Shown: positions 61,821 to 64,000 of the stretch, piece by piece
Layout: each line of letters begins with the position of its first letter
Numbering within the stretch: the first letter of the stretch is position 1
NCBI RefSeq assembly: GCF_001896135.2
Contig: NZ_MPOH02000016.1
Span: forward strand, 270,774 to 334,773
DNA: 64,000 bases
Source: Streptomyces phaeoluteigriseus
GTDB taxonomy: Bacteria > Actinomycetota > Actinomycetes > Streptomycetales > Streptomycetaceae
Direction: 5' to 3'
Position numbers and translations under genes: made by a program
The notes under the pieces: model-generated
Databases searched by the model: none
Told to the model about the DNA's origin: nothing
What the model saw: the letters and a program-made list of their open reading frames with translations, nothing else

Positions 61821-62954
61821 GTGACCGTCGACGACACGGGCTCCGACGAGGGCGCGGACGGCCGGGTTGACGTGCCGGCCGCCGACTCCGGCGACGACCC
61901 CCTCGCCCTGCGCCTCGAGCAGCTCATCCTCGGCGCCGAGCGCCGCTACACCCCTTTCCAGGCGGCCCGCAGCGCCGGCGTCTCCATGGAGCTGGCCTCC
62001 CGCTTCTGGCGGGCCATGGGCTTCGCCGACATCGGACAGGCCAGGGCGCTCACCGAGGCCGACGTACTGGCCCTGCGCCGCCTGGCCGGCCTCGTCGAGG
62101 CGGGGCTGCTCAGCGAGGCCATGGCGGTGCAGGTCGCGCGGTCCACGGGGCAGACCACCGCCCGGTTGGCCGAGTGGCAGATCGATTCCTTCCTGGAAGG
62201 GCTGACCGAGCCGCCCGAGCCGGGAATGACCCGCACCGAGGTGACGTATCCGATCGTCGAGCTGCTGCTGCCCGAGCTGGAGGAGTTCCTCGTCTACGTG
62301 TGGCGCCGGCAGCTCGCCGCCTCGGCGGGCCGGGTCGTGCAGGCCGCGGACGACGAGGAGATGGTCGACCGGCGGCTCGCGGTCTGCTTCGCCGACCTGG
62401 TCGGGTTCACGCGGCTGACCCGCCGTATGGAGGAGGAGGAACTCGGCGAGCTGGTCGAGGCCTTCGAGACCACCGCGGCCGACCTGGTCGCCGCCCGCGG
62501 CGGGCGCCTGATCAAGACCCTCGGCGACGAGGTGCTGTACGCGGCCGACGACGCCGGCACCGCCGCCGAGATCGCGCTGCTGCTCGTCGAGACGATGAGC
62601 GACGACGCGACGATGCCCGAGCTGCGCGTCGGCATGGCCTTCGGCACGGTGACCACCCGGATGGGCGATGTCTTCGGTACGACGGTCAACCTGGCCTCCC
62701 GGCTGACGTCGATAGCGCCTCGGGACGCCGTGCTCGTCGACAGCGCCTTCGCGGAGGAGCTGATCCGTACCGGTGACGCGCCCGCCTCGGAGGCGGAGGC
62801 CGCCGAGGCCGCGGCAGCCGCCGAGAAGGAGGGCGAGGAGCCGCCCGTCTACCGGTTCGCGCTCCAGCCGATGTGGCAGCGGCCTGTGCGAGGGCTCGGT
62901 GTCGTCGAGCCCTGGCTGCTCACGCGGCGGGATGCCGGCCGCGAGGGGGAGTAG
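61821..62954 (+). CDS. cya: class III adenylate cyclase
   Basis: 377 residues, soluble. Residues 25-190 are the adenylate cyclase regulatory domain (RYTPFQAARSAGVSMELASR; ADIGQARALTEADVLALRRL). The catalytic domain follows: metal Asp in CFADLVGFTRL, adenine-type Lys and metal Asp in IKTLGDEVLYA, RVGMAFGTV, and GDVFGTTVNLASRL with the Asp/Asn/Arg set of an active enzyme. It makes cAMP, linked to germination and development in Streptomyces; corresponds to SCO4928. GTG 61821 follows GGAAGGGCAGCAGGC. Confidence 0.93.
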   Translation: MTVDDTGSDEGADGRVDVPAADSGDDPLALRLEQLILGAERRYTPFQAARSAGVSMELASRFWRAMGFADIGQARALTEADVLALRRLAGLVEAGLLSEAMAVQVARSTGQTTARLAEWQIDSFLEGLTEPPEPGMTRTEVTYPIVELLLPELEEFLVYVWRRQLAASAGRVVQAADDEEMVDRRLAVCFADLVGFTRLTRRMEEEELGELVEAFETTAADLVAARGGRLIKTLGDEVLYAADDAGTAAEIALLLVETMSDDATMPELRVGMAFGTVTTRMGDVFGTTVNLASRLTSIAPRDAVLVDSAFAEELIRTGDAPASEAEAAEAAAAAEKEGEEPPVYRFALQPMWQRPVRGLGVVEPWLLTRRDAGREGE

Positions 62955-62964
62955 GCCGCGCCGC

Positions 62965-63629
62965 TCAGCCGCCGGGGCCGGGCAGCGGGTCCACGCACAG
63001 GCCGACGACCGGCAGGCACAGTCCCGGACGGCTCGTCGGCCCCGCGGCGGGCGGGACGGTGCCCGGCCCGGGCGCCGGCGTCGCCGTCGGCCCCGGAGGC
63101 TGGGGAGCCCTGCTCCGGGAGGAGGGTGTGGCCGCCGGGGGGCGTGCCCCCTCGTCGGCCGGTTGCCTCGTGCGCGGGGCGTACGGACCGCTGGGCGTGC
63201 GGACCGCGGAGGTCGGGGAGGTCGGCGAGGCGCTGGGGACCGCGCCGGCGGCGGCCGTGCTGCCGCCGCCCATCGGGGCCGGGGCGGTGGACGTCGGCCC
63301 GGGCGTCCCGGACACCGTGGCCGCCGCGTCGGTCGGGTCGGGCGCCGCCCGGTTTCCGGCTCCTGCCGGGTGTCCGTGGTGGGCTGGAGCCGGGGCCCGG
63401 CCTCGGCCGTGCCCCCGCCCGAGTCGGAGGCCGGCCGCAGCAGACTCAGCGCGCCCACCGCCAGGGCCAACCCGCCCGCGGCGAACAGCGCCTTCCGGGG
63501 GCGCGGCCGGCGATGCCGCCCCCGCGCGTGGGAGAACGACCCGAGACGGACGTCCACCTCGTCGTCGGTCCCTTCCGCCCGGCCCGCTTCCGCGCCTGTG
63601 GTCCGGCCGCTCACCGGTGTGGTCGTCAT
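62965..63629 (-). pseudogene. single-pass membrane protein with Pro/Thr-rich outer region, one frame break
   Basis: About 222 residues when corrected. ATG 63629 opens a cytoplasmic N-terminus (EVDVRLGSFSHARGRHRR), then a TM helix (KALFAAGGLALAVGALSLL) and a Pro/Thr/Ser-rich stalk. The frame breaks near 63350 (a C run one base short on the plus strand) and continues in the other frame to LCLPVVGLCVDPLPGPGG, a Cys-containing C-terminus I recall from Streptomyces homologues next to cya. Stop 11 bases past the convergent cya stop. Function unknown; possibly cell-surface. Confidence 0.72.
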
Positions 63630-63843
63630 CGCGTTCCCTCCCCGATGTGGTCGCGCCCCCTCTGCGCCGTGGCCGACGCACGTTATGCGCTCCCTTGGGC
63701 GGTGCGGGTGGAGTCGGGTGGGATGTCACTCGAACGGGTGGGCGGAGGTCGAGCGGGACGCGGGCGGGCCTTTCCCCGGCGGGGCGCGGCTGCGATGATC
63801 GGGCCGGCCAGGTTTGTTAACCCGCGTTAACCCGGAGGGTGTC

Positions 63844-64000
63844 ATGAGCGAGGAACGGTTCGGGGAGTTCGTGCTGGTGCGGCGGCACGGGGACGGGCAT
63901 GTCGCGGAGTTGGTCCTCGACCGGCCCAAGGCCATGAACGCCGTCTCGACGGAGATGGCCCGGTCCCTCGGGGCCGCCTGTACGGCGCTGGGTGAGGACC
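63844..64000 (+). CDS. enoyl-CoA hydratase/isomerase family protein, cut by window edge
   Basis: First 52 codons only. ERFGEFVLVRRHGDGHVAEL then VLDRPKAMNAVSTEMARSL is the crotonase-family start, including the NAV/NAx turn. ATG 63844 follows CGGAGGGTGTC. The active-site loop lies outside the window. Position after cya agrees with SCO4930. Confidence 0.87.
   Translation, partial: MSEERFGEFVLVRRHGDGHVAELVLDRPKAMNAVSTEMARSLGAACTALGED

Overview
The window is high-GC actinobacterial DNA with Streptomyces-type features: strong G/C third-position bias, GTG and TTG starts, Tat signals, rare TTA codons, and family sequences I recognise from Streptomyces. No rRNA, tRNA or CRISPR array was seen. Both ends cut genes: a large minus-strand protein at 1-627 and an enoyl-CoA hydratase family gene at 63844-64000.

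Layout. (a) 1-15 kb: regulator and DNA-repair block: TrmB/LuxR-type regulator, DUF456 membrane protein, overlapping ada-alkA/ogt pair, rsgA, STAS plus MEDS/ATPase signalling pair, secreted PhoD phosphatase with a TTA codon, a frameshifted sigma-region-4-like/zinc/TM/cellulose-binding protein, a radical SAM protein and alditol oxidase. (b) 15.2-23 kb: ROK regulator, sugar-binding lipoprotein, two permeases and a GH2 beta-galactosidase, a galactoside-uptake unit. (c) 23-30 kb: PHP-domain exported protein, exported DNase-I-fold enzyme with a jacalin-like tail, TetR, VOC. (d) 30.5-39.2 kb: pectin/rhamnogalacturonan-type set: DUF2264 hydrolase, SGNH acetylesterase, PL4-type lyase, GH43 plus ricin-lectin enzyme, wall-anchored beta-strand-repeat protein. 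(e) 39-46.5 kb: amino-acid permease diverging from homocysteine S-methyltransferase, type-B esterase, 2-hydroxyacid dehydrogenase, RidA, HxlR. (f) 46.6-64 kb: a conserved Streptomyces core block: PH-domain protein, phosphosugar mutase, purine nucleoside phosphorylase, gamma-glutamylcyclotransferase, flavoprotein disulfide reductase, DeoR, accA2, membrane protein, maf, mmpB, SGNH hydrolase, accE, pccB, birA, adenylate cyclase, enoyl-CoA hydratase. From memory this is the SCO4915-SCO4930 order of S. coelicolor, whereas alditol oxidase is SCO6147 there, so the window joins two blocks that are far apart in that species.

How genes work together. accA2, accE, pccB and birA supply the carboxylase subunits and the biotinylating enzyme of one acyl-CoA carboxylase. 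ROK/ABC/lacZ and the pectin-type enzymes form a plant-polysaccharide arm; several of the latter promoters carry GAAAG-nn-CTTTC palindromes like LacI-family operators. The CBM2-tailed membrane protein could be a polysaccharide sensor.

Caution. At least nine genes show single-base frame breaks, mostly one base missing from a short G or C run while family homology continues in the next frame. This looks like uncorrected sequencing error more than decay; I list those genes over their full extent as 'pseudogene' and describe the break.
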